57,619 nucleotides of DNA from Letharia columbiana (lineage: Eukaryota > Ascomycota > Lecanoromycetes > Lecanorales > Parmeliaceae), in contig NW_023501150.1 of NCBI RefSeq assembly GCF_014066305.1, positions 110,001-167,619 on the forward strand. Reading direction: 5' to 3'. The notes beneath the pieces were generated by a model. That model was given only the letters and a program-made list of their open reading frames with translations, ran no database searches and was not told the DNA's origin. Of this stretch, positions 44,854-57,329 are shown in pieces. Both the position numbers and the translations under genes were made by a program. Position 1 is the stretch's first letter; every line of letters begins with the position of its first letter.

Positions 44854-46811
44854 CAGCGATGGCTCGATCTTGCTTTTCTTTAGCTTGAGCGATGCTTGGC
44901 AGTTGATATGAAAGTTTGTGACCACAGCAAATAGTCTAGAATAGTAAATGTGATGCCAATAAGCAATGCCACAACAGCAAGGGACCCAAGAAAACTTTTA
45001 GAGACTCGTCGTCAGGTAGTGACCAAACGGTCACTCAAGAGGCTGCTGATCACTGGGTCTGACTCTCGGTAGTATGTCGAGTGCTACCTGTAGTGTTACA
45101 GGGGTATGTTGATTGATACAAAAAGTCAGAAGGCGTTAAAAGATGCTTGACTCACAACAACTCGGGAATTGCATACGACAACCTTGGCCAATAAAACCCT
45201 CAAGCCAACAGACTGAGTAAAGAAGGAGCTGGATCAAGCAATTCGCTACCCCAACTCGGGCCCGTAGTACCTTGAGCCAATATGAGTTTTGGAGGAATGG
45301 AAGATGCATGGTTGACAGCCTCAACTGTATGAGTATGGCTGAGATTAATGCTTGAAGCGCGTGAAGGCCAACAACCACGGATCCTAAAAAGAGATTATTT
45401 CACGGCTGATTTTCTTCTTGTTCCATAAATGATGGATATTTGTAGAGATGAGATGAGTTGAGAAGGCATGTCTAGAAGCGGGGAACGTAAGCACCAGGCT
45501 CCAAGATCCTTCCTCTCGCACCTATTGTCCGGATAATCATTTAAGTCCGTGCTTCGGTTCTAGCTCAGCCTTACAGCGACGATCAAAGACTGCCTGGTGT
45601 GCCATTCACACCACACACCCAGATTCGTACTGTAGCATAGCACTCGCACCTTAACATTATTCATATTACGCATACAATCGTTAGTCTAGTCCTAAAGCAC
45701 GAGACAAAGCTGACCATAAAGCCCTTAGCCACCTTCTCTGCACGCCCGAGCCGCTTGACAACCTCTCCTCTTCCAGCCTTTGACTTCGGCGTCCTACCTA
45801 CCCTTCCAATTTCAGCAGCTTTGCCACGACACTCTATCCAGAGCCCATCGCACATACACCATCTACCCAGCCCTTGAGGCGGGGAGCAAGTATGCGCAGC
45901 TGGAGCCGACGATGGTCTGGCCCACTCGCCATATACCTCGCATTCAGTGTCCAGGACATGCAAGAGGCGGAGATGAATACAAAGAAATCGGGCGCTGGCG
46001 ATCAAACAAACAGGATATGCTGTTATTGGCTACGCTGAACCCAAATATCTCTACATAAAGCCGCTTGGTTGCCTGAAAGGCCTTGGGAAGGGACTTGGGA
46101 CACTGGACGTGGCTCATACGTAGACCGGAATGCCGGACATGTTAGGGACCACCAAGAGGTGAGGTTGTACGCAAGAGGCTCTACGGAGAGGCTGATGGTA
46201 GTCACACAGTCTGTATTTGTCGGTGGAACGGAGAGGGTCCGGATGCTAGCAGAGACGCGCTAGCAGGGAACCTGTCTGCCATATTCTTTAGAAGTACTGC
46301 TATTTTGAGCTCTGCTGATCCCTGAGCCTACGAGTCTACAGATGGCCCATCTGTCCCAGATACTTTGGGTAGTCTCCCATTTTCAGTGGTATCTTCCAAT
46401 CATCAATCCAATTCAAGGTCAACTTCGTCATGAGTCGAGATGCCCATGTCTTGATATCATTGTCTACACGATTCTGTCTTTCGCATCACGCTCCCGAAAA
46501 ATGTTGATTTAGAGATTAGAACAGCACTACGTTCGAAGATCCATTGTCTGAATTTTGCTGAACCCGGGCGCCTTTGAATCCGAGAAGCTGATCGCTACCG
46601 ATTCACTGCTTTAACACCAGCATTCTCACCTAGAACTTGGACACTATGCATTATTCTCTCTTGCGCATCGCTTCATTTTTAAAATGACAGCTTACGAGCA
46701 CGGGAGAATATCGTGTAATTCCCTTCAAGTCACTAGAGCGCATACCATAGTGCAACAAAAAGAAATTCTCAGGTCAAGATGGGACATGGTAATCATTTCA
46801 CAAGGTAGAGC
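44854..46811. other. Intergenic region (plus likely 5' exon of the SGNH gene)
   Basis: Besides the hydrophobic candidate exon near 44929-44990, only short unrecognised frames occur. No repeats or RNAs noted. Confidence 0.35.
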
Positions 46812-49800
46812 TTATTGGTATTTGTAAAAATACAACACTAAATGTATCGCAATTGTGAAGCCAGCTAGACCCTCTGGAACAAGGCTTCGTAAGCATCTAG
46901 CCCTTCCCTCAAAGATGTGCACGCTAGAACTTGTACTATTGCTAAGAACTGACGGTAGGCTCCCTGGTGGGGACGAGCTGTTGGCCAATGGACCTCCAGA
47001 CCCGAATCCCCCCATAATTATTCCACCCAAGCTTCCACTGGGAACCCCAAGTACCACTGTTTTGGACCCAATCACAAGATTGCCACCTGAGCCCAGAGAC
47101 ACCAAAGTTCCACCTACGGTCGTTCCTGAAACTCCCGGCGACAACGTAGCAGTGCCGGAAGCAGTAATAGCAGGTGCTCCAGGTGTCAAAGTAGTGCCGG
47201 CAACAGAGATACCACTTGAGAGCAGCTCAAGGGTTACACTATCAATAGTTGTGACCTGGCCCGACTGGGATTCTGTTTGAGGGAAATGAGGCAGAGCCTG
47301 GCCAGTACCATCGAAGACAAGGTTATTCGAAACATCAAGGAAGACGGCAGTTCCAGAAAATGTTGCTGCTGGTGCGCCAGCGGTAAGTGTAGTTCCATAG
47401 ATTGATACTGCGTTCGATATTGGGAGAGCTACTACTCCATTGGCTAACGTCGTCGCTGATGCAGGGTTTGCGGTTGGAAGTGGATATGATTTGCTTCCGA
47501 AGTAAAGGTGTGAGTCGTGAACAGATACCGCTGTTCCGGAGATTATCGCAGTGTTTGTGCCTGTAATGGAAGTACCATGGATTGACACGCCGTTAGCGAT
47601 AGGGATGACTGTCTGACCTGCAATTATGGTGGCAACTTGTTCTGTTGAAGCCGCTAAATGGAAGATCTGGCTGGCGACTACGATGCTGTTTCCTTGATTC
47701 ATAGCCGCCATTCCAGATATGTCTGTTGGAGCCTGATTAGGATTGACTTTTACGCCGTCGACATGAACACCAGAGGGGCCCACCACCACAGCATGACCAG
47801 CAAGCGATATTGTTGTTTCTGCCCGCGTGGCAGCCTCGGCAGGTGTTGAATCTCCTGGATCTGGACTTTCGTTCTGAGAGCTATGTTGGGCCGCCGCGTT
47901 CGTAGCAACTTGAGAAGTGTTGACTTCTTGATTCTGGGCAGGCGAAGACGGGTCTTTTGATGCATCTTGGTTCGAATCTCCTGCAAACTTGGGATCTCCA
48001 CTGCTATCATTCTGAATGCTCGATTGTCCGCTAGGTTCTGTTGAGCCACTGCCTTTCTGAGACGGATCTTGATGCTCCGATCCTAGGTCACCGTCTGCAG
48101 GTTGAGGCTGTGATGCTTGTGGGTTGATGATTGGCACTGGGTTGGTCTCTTTGGACACTTGGGGCTTGAGCACCGGCGCTGTATTGGTCTCTTTTGGGAG
48201 AGGCACGTGTTGGAGTGGCGATGGAAGAGGTATTGGGTTCCACACTGCAGCTGTCTGCCTTGCGCCAGGAACTTGAGTCGCACTCGGCTGCGGTGCTATG
48301 GTGGGGGCTGCAGGATCGCTAGTAGTGACAGGCGGGGCTATTGCTGCTGCTGGAATTAGAGACCTCGGCGGATCGAAGCCCGTGAACCACAAATCTGTAC
48401 AGTACTGGAACCACGGAACCATGTCCCTGACCTGGCTGGGTATAGCGATCAGAGGTCTATATGGCTCCCCCGGCTCAGGTTTGTAGTAGTTTTCGGAAGC
48501 AACGCTGTAAGGCGGACAGGGCTGTTCAAAATTTTATTGTCAGCGTTGCCACTTCAAAGGTGCGTTGTGAACACCCAAATGTGTCTATTTATTGAAGGCT
48601 GCCAAGCTACCTCTTCAACTTTGAGTCACAAGAGAAAAGACTTTGCTTACGAGGTCTGCAAAATTGAATGGTAAAGTCGTCGCCGCAATATTGCCAAAGT
48701 AGCGAGGTCCAACCACGGTCGACAACTCTCCAGGAGCAAAAGAGAGCATCGTTGTTGAGATGACCTCCGTACCGCAAGAGTCGTATGCACTTATGTTGCT
48801 AAAAGCAGCATAGACTGATGGAGAAGTACTTGAGAACCTGTTACTGAATATCTCGCTTGGTAGGCGCAGGGTTCACTTACAAGGTGAAGCTTCCAGACAC
48901 CACGGTTGTTATATGCAGGTCATCCTTGCCGGTGACCGACGCTGGAGTGACTAAGGAATGACCACGTGCGTAAATTTGCCCGTCTAAGGCGCGTGCATTA
49001 ACAGATGAATTTGAGCCCGGGGATGCTGCAGACGTTGTGGGGCACAAGGGCGAGTCCCATGGATTCTCCAAGTATGCTTTCCATGACATCGATCCTGTGA
49101 ACATGACAGAGGCAGTGGTGATGGTCTGTACTGACTCATCTATAATACCTGTCAGAGGCTTTGTGCATCCCCAGTACCTGGCAGAGATCTTGGAGTCAGC
49201 TTTTCTTCAGGCATGAAGTAGAGGGATGACTAGGGATGCAGAGGTGACTTTACTTGAGCCCGAGTGAATCTGTCGTGGCACGATAATCAGGGGGATTGAC
49301 GCTGTTGCCGATGATGCTCAGACAAGATATGTTGGCATTGGAAGCCGGCCAATAGTATACGTCGACATTCCCAGCTTCGATGTTGCAGGTGCCGCAGCAA
49401 GTACCCCCTCCATGGACGCGCCCTTGCGTGCTATTACCGCGCTTATTATCGGCACGTTTCTCACCCTGCATGCCCTCCGTATCCGGAGCTGGGTGCGCTT
49501 TCTGGTACACACCCTGGCTACTAATGCATTGCGGTGATCTCATCCAACTCTTTATTCTCGCGAACTCCGAGTATCTGGCAGGCGTATTGTGTTGGGTGCA
49601 ATTAGACTCCACAGAGTCGTCTCCATCGCTCGTGAAACAGACATTTTCGTATAGCAATTCTTGTGTCTGACTGAAAAATTGGTCGATTGCTAAGGTTTGG
49701 TTTCCCGAGCAAGTATTGTCCCACAATATGCATTGATCGCTCAAACCGTCTGGGTTTCTGTCCGTGCCGTTGTACGAGCAGTATTCGTCGGTGATGCTGC

Positions 49801-50029
49801 AAGCACCTCGCTCTTGAGTGGGCAACGGCACGTACACACCGGGAACCTGGCCATAGGATTGATTCTTGACTTCGGTGGGACTAGGATACGGTTGAGAAAT
49901 GTAGCGTGCCGGGTTCGGAGATGCCACTACCGACTGATTGAGCCTGGTAGCTAGAGAAGGCTCTGTGGAAAGTCCCAGAGTAATATCGAGAAGGCAAAGA
50001 AGCCGTAGAATGATGGGCGTCTTGGACAT
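46812..50029 (-). CDS. Large secreted/cell-surface Ser-Thr-rich protein with Gly-Thr-Ala repeats
   Basis: Four minus-strand exons (50029-49254, 49177-48881, 48798-48651, 48521-46812) join in frame into 976 aa; introns are 76, 82 and 129 bp. A signal peptide (MSKTPIILRLLCLLDITLGL) precedes a Cys-rich extracellular region (ACSITDEYCSYNGTD, GGTCCGTCNIEAG) and a beta-rich segment. A Pro/Gln/Ser linker (~residues 430-620) follows. The C-terminal part has about four imperfect repeats of the type ISVAGTTLTPGAPAITASGT, a module common in fungal surface proteins. The tail is Gly/Ser-rich and ends hydrophobic (GFTIAIHLVLYFYKYQ), resembling a weak GPI or membrane anchor. Many N-glycosylation sequons occur. 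Probable role is wall structure or adhesion (inference). Confidence 0.82.
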
Positions 50030-52576
50030 CGCGATTGCTTTGCAGGCAGACAAGCGACCCAGAAACTTCGCGCACAGGAGCTTTTCGGGCGAGACGTTGA
50101 GGCTACTACTGCAATGCAGCCCGCCTTGTCCAAAAGCAGGCCAAGGAAGTGAAAAAGATGAACACAGCAGGTAATGAGTGGAGGTATATATTAACGGAAA
50201 TGAATTGGGAAATATTGCACAGACATCTCGCTTCCTAACATTATTGCCAAGACACGAAGGATTTGAAGGATTGCAGTTGCAATCTTGATTTTTCGAGCGA
50301 CGGGCCGCTGGACGTCCGTCAAATAGAACGCGAACTTATACGCATCTGAAACATGCCCCAGCTGCGCCGCAAGCACAGCCTTCGGAAGGATCCTAGGCCC
50401 ATATCATGGAAAGATCATCTATTAATTACTTGTTCCACAGGAGCAAACGAGCGCATAAGGTGATGAAAGACCATTTCTCACCTTGCTACAAGGGAACCAT
50501 TACAGAGCAGCTTTGGTCACGAGAGGTTCGAGCGAGACGCCCGGATAGGAAGAGCTGTGCCATGCTCAAATGCGTGACCTTCCCATTCCCTCTCTTTATA
50601 ACATTTCCCTTTCCGGTTTCTCAGGCTTCTTGGCGGATGAGTCGGTTCGAGAGCGAAGAAAATGATTAAAAGGACGGTAGCTTGATGCGCTGTTCATTCA
50701 GGTAGAAAGTGAATGAAGCAATGCTAAATTCGCCTGTTAAACAAACCAGCATGGTAAAAATAGAGTACCTGAAAAGGTTGAGTTATTGTATAAAGACTTT
50801 CGCAAGTTCAGACCAGTATAGATCTATCTTTCAATGCCCTCGATCTTCGGTTCGACTTGAGAAGCAATTTGAATATGAGCGCGCACGTACTCAAATTCTG
50901 CGTTCCGTCATCGACCGACATTGACGCTGAAATGCAAGCGCAACCCAGTCCGCACGCGCTCTGAACGCGAAAGCCAATCCAATCCGATCGTTGTTTTATC
51001 CTTGCAGGAGAACGATCTGTGCTATCGCGCCGAGACACGTCTTCATGCACCTCACCACTTGGTTCCTCCACACAATCATATTCGGCGCATGCATTGTAGA
51101 AGTTCGCACACTGCATCTACCGGCTATTCGAAGACATCAAACGGGTCTCATCACAGTCAGCAACAACGCGTCGAAGTTCTCAATGAGAATTGTGACGAGG
51201 ATCTTGAACTTGCAAATCGTGCAGCGGCTCCCACGCAAGCTCACTCATTCCATTGATTTTGATCGGGAGCTTATATCCATAGAAGGTAGCTTGAATCCCG
51301 TGCGTGATCTCGGGTCAGCTCGCTTCGAAACTGATCTTGTTGCGCAAGAGCTGAAGCAGAGCGCGGATTTTTTGTTGAGTCTGGTTGAAAATGAAGTGGT
51401 GGGATGCTGAGTAACAGATAGTGATGCTCGATGAGTGAGGAGAGCCGACGAAAGTATTAGGGCGTGACCGCTTTGCAGCGGAATCAAGAGATCGAAAGGA
51501 CTGTACACTGATTAGAGTATGGAGATAAGACGGTATGAGGAAAATGGATTCAGATTTGGAGAAGTCTGGAATGGATACCGTCAAAGCATTGAAGCTGCTG
51601 CTTGCTTCTAGGAACGCTCATGGGGATGCATGATGAAGATCCCCGAGTGTAACGAAAAATCGCGCAAATCAGGCTTAAGACTGGAACACTTCCACTCTCG
51701 AGCTCTACCGACAGCTAATGTTGTAGCTAGAGATGTCAAAAAATTCTCTGGGCAGCAACTGCATCGTCGCCAAGAGCAAAGTCTTCTCGACAAGTCTAAG
51801 AGGTATGACGAAGCAAGCACCAGGGCGCCAAAAAGCCAGCGTCTCTACCAATCCACCAGATCCTCCAGTTCTATTCTCATTGGTGACGCCTTGCTCGAGT
51901 CCACCGAATGTTGTACGCTTGGACCTCTCATATATAGTACAGCTCGCAAGTTCATGTCTGCAACATCGCAGGACGAAGGGTTCGAAGACTTCATGCGACT
52001 GGCAAGCTCGGATAATGCTCGGAGGGGGAACTTATTGCGCGCTACATCAGCCGTACCACGGAAGACTGACCCTGAAGATCTTGCCGACCTGAAATCAGAC
52101 AGAACTTCCGTTGTGGATGGCCCGCCTGGTGGTGCCACGGGCGCTATTACGACCTCGGGTCTTCAAAGGATCTCAGATAGTTCTCGAGCCGCGGTCATGT
52201 CCTGTTATCGCCTCATTTCATTTGGTTCCACGTTAATCATACGCTGTTACTCTTCCCGGGAGAGAATCTCTACCCGGCGGCACATTGGACACCAGGTCTG
52301 CTCTTTCAAGGGAGATAACCACTTTGCTATACAGACTAAGCCCATAGTGTAGCGGCACATAAAAAGTGAGACTAAGATTTCAGGAATCTTGCCCCGGTAG
52401 AATAGGTCCATACAGACAAGACAATCTTATCCATCTTCCGGTATCTCGCGGGCTTAAGGAAGTTGACGCCAGACATGAAACGTCCCGCCTCGGCAGCTGA
52501 AATTCACTACTTGTAAGCTCGGTCGCCACTGTTAAGTATTGACCATGATTTAGCTGCCCTTGATATAAAGTACGAG
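50030..52576. other. Gene-poor interval
   Basis: Apart from the weak ORF listed at 51630-52352, overlapping frames on both strands show no domain, signal peptide or splice support. Confidence 0.35.
51630..52352 (+). CDS. Hypothetical 240-aa ORF
   Basis: A single uninterrupted frame starts with ATGATG at 51630. It is rich in Ser and Arg, with no signal peptide, membrane segment or recognisable domain. Open frames also exist on the opposite strand over part of it (51845-52138), so strand is uncertain. Kept only because of its length. Confidence 0.22.
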   Translation: MMKIPECNEKSRKSGLRLEHFHSRALPTANVVARDVKKFSGQQLHRRQEQSLLDKSKRYDEASTRAPKSQRLYQSTRSSSSILIGDALLESTECCTLGPLIYSTARKFMSATSQDEGFEDFMRLASSDNARRGNLLRATSAVPRKTDPEDLADLKSDRTSVVDGPPGGATGAITTSGLQRISDSSRAAVMSCYRLISFGSTLIIRCYSSRERISTRRHIGHQVCSFKGDNHFAIQTKPIV

Positions 52577-53960
52577 CTAAGTCCGTCGGTCATCCAGCTG
52601 TTGTATGCGGAGCCGTAACGCTCGAATACGCTTTAGCCCTGCCACATAGTACAACTCGTCAAAGTAATTGATTGACAGCGAATCCTGCAAACCAGCTGGC
52701 AGGCTCGGATGACGCCCACCTTCTGTGGCGTAATTCATATAGGCTTCAAGTGCTAGTTGTTCCTCCTCCGTGTCCGGTGAACATGGCCACCATTGGCCAC
52801 CCAGGTGTCGATATGACCCTTGAAGACTCAGTAGGTCCCAGGGTATGAAAGCTCCGCGAATCCGCATAGCCTCAACAACACCTTCCCATCTGCCACCCAA
52901 GAGGTTAATGTGGTTCAGCCAGAGGCGCTGCGATCCTGACATCTGGTTGAATAGTAGAAAGGTCATGTCAAGACCATGTATTGCCAGGCCGGCGAGATAT
53001 AGACGTTGTGAATTCGGTCATTTGCTTCGACGAGGAAACACTTGCGAGTATGTATAGCAGGTGTCTTCGAGCAGTGCCAGCGATAGACGGCGCTGTTTCT
53101 CCACACGTTCAGCGGTGATGAGTACAAGGTCAAGACTCTTCAGGCCAATCATCTTTTCTAAAAATTGTGGTAGAAAATCAAGCGCTTCGGCGTTTTCGTG
53201 ACCTAAAATGTCACTGCGAGGCGTGATCTGTAGCTTTAGGCTTCCGAGCTGCCATAGGGTAGTGGCCATGTGGCGGGGAAATCTCTCTGTCATATCACAT
53301 CCTGCGAATTGCAATGGTGAGAGACCTGGGCGGATCTGACAATGGCGAGACTGGCATTCAAAGTGCTTGATGCTTCTTTGGGTCCTTGAGAGTGCAAGGA
53401 CCACAAGAGAGAGATGCTCAAAACGCGCGTCTTCTGATCTCTTTGGGCGCAGATGCCAAGAAATCCAGCCCCGCGCGAGAGGGAACCCTGAGAGAATGGC
53501 GCTTGGAGTATGATGGGAATACATGGGCGGGATGTGCCACTCATGTTTCTGCGAGTGTTACCCCATATGTCATCATCCATTTCGATGGACTGCAGGTTTG
53601 GCAGTCGATGCAGACCAGAACACAGATCTGAGAAATATGTCCCATGACATGCATTTTCGAGACTGTGTCGTTCTGCTGCCGCAAGCTCTTACCAGGTTTG
53701 AAACCCCTCTACAAAAAGTTCATCGTTGGCGTACTTGGAAAACAAGTCCAACGGAGATACTTCACTGCGGATCATCGTATTGGTGAAGTCATTGACCCAA
53801 GAGTTGGGACTGTTGAAGGGGGAATTCTTGCTCATGAAGATAGTAATTGACCGCAATTCCTTACACAAAGCGTAGAAGTAGTCCTCGTGCGAGATTTTAG
53901 TAAGACTACGTTCGTAGTAGTCTAATTTACTTAAATCATACGAGCTACGAATTAAGAAGG
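52577..53960 (-). pseudogene. F-box/LRR-like protein pseudogene
   Basis: Reading the minus strand from about 53,960, one family-like chain is recovered: DLSKLDYYERSLTKISHED, FYALCKELRSITIFMSKN, LHRLPNLQSIEMDDDIWGN, FLEKMIGLKSLDLVLITAE, CYTYSQVFP, then GLDMTFLLFNQMSGSQRLW and GGRWEGVVEAMRIRGAF. This is the typical C-terminal region of fungal F-box-type proteins. It is broken by a stop after FVEGFQTW (~53690), a +1 frameshift near 53510-53530, and a TGA after FPRRSK (~53018) where the family usually has Trp (a TGG to TGA change). The N-terminal F-box itself is not found; sequence beyond 53,960 decays. Confidence 0.65.
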
Positions 53961-55807
53961 AAGATAGAAACTATAGATCTATCAGACTGGGTGTAGGTTA
54001 GACTCGTTAATTCTGTCTACCTTGTTAAGAGAAGTAGGCCGGGAAGAAGTTAGCTATAGGAGAGATTACGTTCTTCCGTCAAACAATAAGAGGATAATGC
54101 CAAGACACTGACGTACTAGTACGAGTAAGTGCCGAAGTCAGCCCGAGATGAGGCCGTCTTTACACATTTGGGTCATGCGTTCTTCTGACAGCGGCTCAAC
54201 GGAAGTATGCTGTAGAGAAATGCTAAAAGAAATATCAAAAACATAAGCCGCAATTTTACTCATGCGGGAGTTATTCTTTTCCCTCATAACAGGTCAGCCT
54301 TTCCCCGCAACACCTTTTAATTAATGATACCGAACGGCTGATTGGCGAAAGCAAAGCACGCAATTTGACTAGGGTATGATAACATGCTCCAGAACGCGCA
54401 TCGCTGTCCATTTAAGTTGGCAGCATATTCCAGTATAGCAGTGCTTCTGCAGATCCTCCTAACTTGCCGCCTTTTTCGTTCATCGCACTTTCCAAAACGG
54501 TTGCAATCCAGGATGATTAACTAGAATAGGAGGATTACGTGCTTCTTCGTCATATCACTTTCGAATTCTCAATCATCCTTTCGGGGACCACCATTCAGTT
54601 ACGGAGCGCTTGTTTTCCCAATATACTGATAGTTGAAGAGTGCATATCGCTGTTGTCGGCCTGCGTTATAGCCGACAGTTCACCCCTATGAGCGCCTTAT
54701 GCCGAGGCTAGGCTAAGGTAAGGTACATCGACTAGTGAAGCTAGCTAGTAAGATAGGAGACTCAAAAACAGTTAGCCGAGAGTTAGATATTCATGGGAAT
54801 GATACAGGAAGTCAAACCTCCAAGCGCAGCTATCCATATCCTTCTGAGGTTTGGGTATCATTTATCTTTTCCCGTGTTCTAGAGAGCACGATACCGCCTC
54901 AAGCGGTCATAGACGGACACAGAATGATTGTGCTGATTCAGATCGCTAAAAGGGAAATGCATGGCGCTTCATTCTGTGGGAAGGGCAGTCAATCACACAA
55001 CGATAGAAACCTCGCATCCGAGCCGACTGTTTTCCGGTACTTTTACAAGTTTCATACAAGCCAGCTTAAATCAATCAATGCCTGCCTTACTTCACGTATC
55101 GATCGGCGATCAATGAGAAAGATATGCATCCCTCTTGCAACTTCTCCTCTTCTCTCACGCCAATGCTGTTATTCCCCGTATGCTAATCTCATGTCTATAT
55201 TGCAATGCTGTTATTCCCTGTATGCTAATCTCATGTTGGGCCTAAAGCTTTACTCCGTCTTAGCCGGGTTAATCGCATGCAGCAGTGCACTCCAGGTTCT
55301 CCGCATTGCCCCAAAGAGCTTATGGACTGCTGTTTTTATCCTCAACAACCCCCTTTCTACCAATCATATTCTCCGTTAATCCACATCCGTGGGGCCAGCA
55401 CCGGCTGAGGCTGACACAGTACTCAGATGGGACCCATCTTTATCCCATCTCCAATGTTCCGACTTTGCCGGTTCACCGCTTTCCACCAATCAAGTGCTGT
55501 TTTCAGACACGGTGATGGAAATTGTCCATCGGGTCAGGTGCCACCAAGGATGCCGAGGACAAGCCACTACCCTCAGAAGTTCAAACCTTGCTTCTTGTTT
55601 CCCAAATGGGACCAAAATTTGAAATTTCATGGATGCCAGCATCGGAAATGGATTTCAATGGCGTGCTTCCTGATAGCCCACACCCGAAACTTGTCAGAAG
55701 TGACGAGTCCCATTATATAAACAGACGGCTAACCATCTGTAGGGACCCCATGCAACCTTCTAAATTCTTTAAACAGCGGAAAATCCACAGCAGATCTCAC
55801 ATCCAAC
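53961..55807. other. Intergenic, mostly featureless
   Basis: A 36-bp tandem duplication (CAATGCTGTTATTCCC...CTAATCTCATGT) is at about 55160-55235. A 214-aa open frame starting with a non-ATG codon at 54735 spans it but looks non-coding. The last ~100 bp are the peroxidase promoter. Confidence 0.4.
55714..55721 (+). promoter_or_regulatory. TATA box of the peroxidase gene
   Basis: TATATAAA lies 87-94 bp upstream of the ATG at 55808, standard fungal spacing. Confidence 0.5.
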
Positions 55808-57329
55808 ATGAAGACAGCGTATTTCGCCTTAGGTGCAGGCCTCGTGGCCCGAGTTTTCGCGGCTTGTCCATTTGAGATGTTGAAACGCTCTGGAGGGCTC
55901 ACCGAAGCAGATCTTGCCAAGTTCGAAGCTGTCAAGCGGGACCCCAAAGCTGCAGAAGTGCTTTTCCAAGCGCACAAACGCGAAGCTGCTCCAGATCCAA
56001 GCCCAGCTGGCATTATTGGACCAATCGTGAGCGGTGTTCTCGACTTACCCTACGGAGGAGGTCTTCGTAAGTCTCGCCCACTTGAGATGTTCTATCGTAA
56101 GTCACTAACGTAATGTAATAGTCAATGGAGCGCTTCAGGAACTCACGGGCGAACTACAAGCCGTCGATGTACCTACCCCCCAAATCATCACCCTCGAACA
56201 GATCCCAGGCAACGACCCTGCGCACCAATTCCAAGCCCCAGGCCCGACCGATGTACGTGGCATATGCCCAACTTTGAATGCCCTTGCGAACCATGGTTAC
56301 ATCTCCCGCGATGGTATCACAAGCTTTGCCGAAGCCGCCAATGCTGTCCAAATAGGTTATGGCTTCGACTATAGTCTCAGCGTTTTCCTCTCAGCTCTTG
56401 GACTCATGGCTGGCGGCGACCTTGTCTCGGGAAAATACACCATTGGAGGGGCTGATGCTCGCGTCCCAAACACCATCGGTCCTGCCGGTGGTCTCGACAA
56501 ACATGGCGTCTTTGAGATCGATGGAAGCATCACACGCCAAGACGTATACTTTGGTAACAATGCCAACTTCCTTCTTCAACGATGGCAAGAATACGTCAAC
56601 GAGACCTCCCAGACCGGCGGACTTTTCAATCAGGCGTTGAATGCTATCGACAATGGCTATCGTTATGACATCTCCAGAGAGACAAACCCAGACTTCCTCG
56701 CCGGTGTTATCTGGTTTTTGGTCTCCCATGCGGAGCGTGTTTTCGTCTACGAAGGTCTAGCCAACGGCACCACCGGTATCCCAGACTACAACAGCGTTGC
56801 TCCCTTCTTCCTCAACGAGACCTTCCCCGAGAACTGGTACCGACGCGGGGTACCATTCACCCTTGTCGGCGCTATGACGCAAGCCATCGAGATGTTCCTG
56901 ATGAATCCGCGCGAGATCGGAGGCAACGAGGGCCTGGGGAATTTCGTCCCCCTCGGCTTTTTTAACGTGACGAACCAGACGCCACAGGAGTTGGGCTGTT
57001 TCATCTTGGAGAACCTCCTCGATGTTGCACCCGACCAGCTTGCTCCCGAATTATACGACAACTTTGAGCTGGCCACGGGGTTTATTAAAGGTACCAATCG
57101 TCCTCTCTCTTTCGCATTGCCACCAAGAAGAAACCTAACACCAGAATGTCTGTCAGGAACCATTGCGCCTTTCTTCATCAATGATGGCTACTTCAATTGT
57201 AACGCCGCATTGAATTTCGTCAAGCCTGGACAGAGCGCTGGAAACTCTGACGGCAGCGTTAGCTCATCAGGCTCGCCAGTTCGTTTCTCTGCTTTCCCTT
57301 GGTACTGTCTTCCAGCCGCTAATTTGTAA
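55808..57329 (+). CDS. Secreted heme-thiolate peroxidase (chloroperoxidase/unspecific peroxygenase family)
   Basis: Two exons (55808-56066, 56122-57329) flank a 55-bp intron and give 488 aa. The N-terminus MKTAYFALGAGLVARVFAAC is a signal peptide. The Peroxidase_2 signature is RGICPTLNALANHGYISRDG, with the proximal heme-ligand Cys at about 135. The distal E-x-D motif appears as FEIDGSITRQD (Glu about 218, Asp about 220); most chloroperoxidases have EHD and many peroxygenases EGD. The C-terminal part has normal family content (LVSHAERVFVYEGLANGTTG, FTLVGAMTQAIEMFLMNP). It is at the longer end of the family. Enzymes of this class use H2O2 for halogenation or oxygen transfer, outside the cell. 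Gene and promoter look intact. Confidence 0.92.

Noticed and set aside
54735..55379. 214-aa plus-strand frame
   Set aside because: Starts at a non-ATG codon and spans a recent 36-bp duplication; composition is not protein-like.
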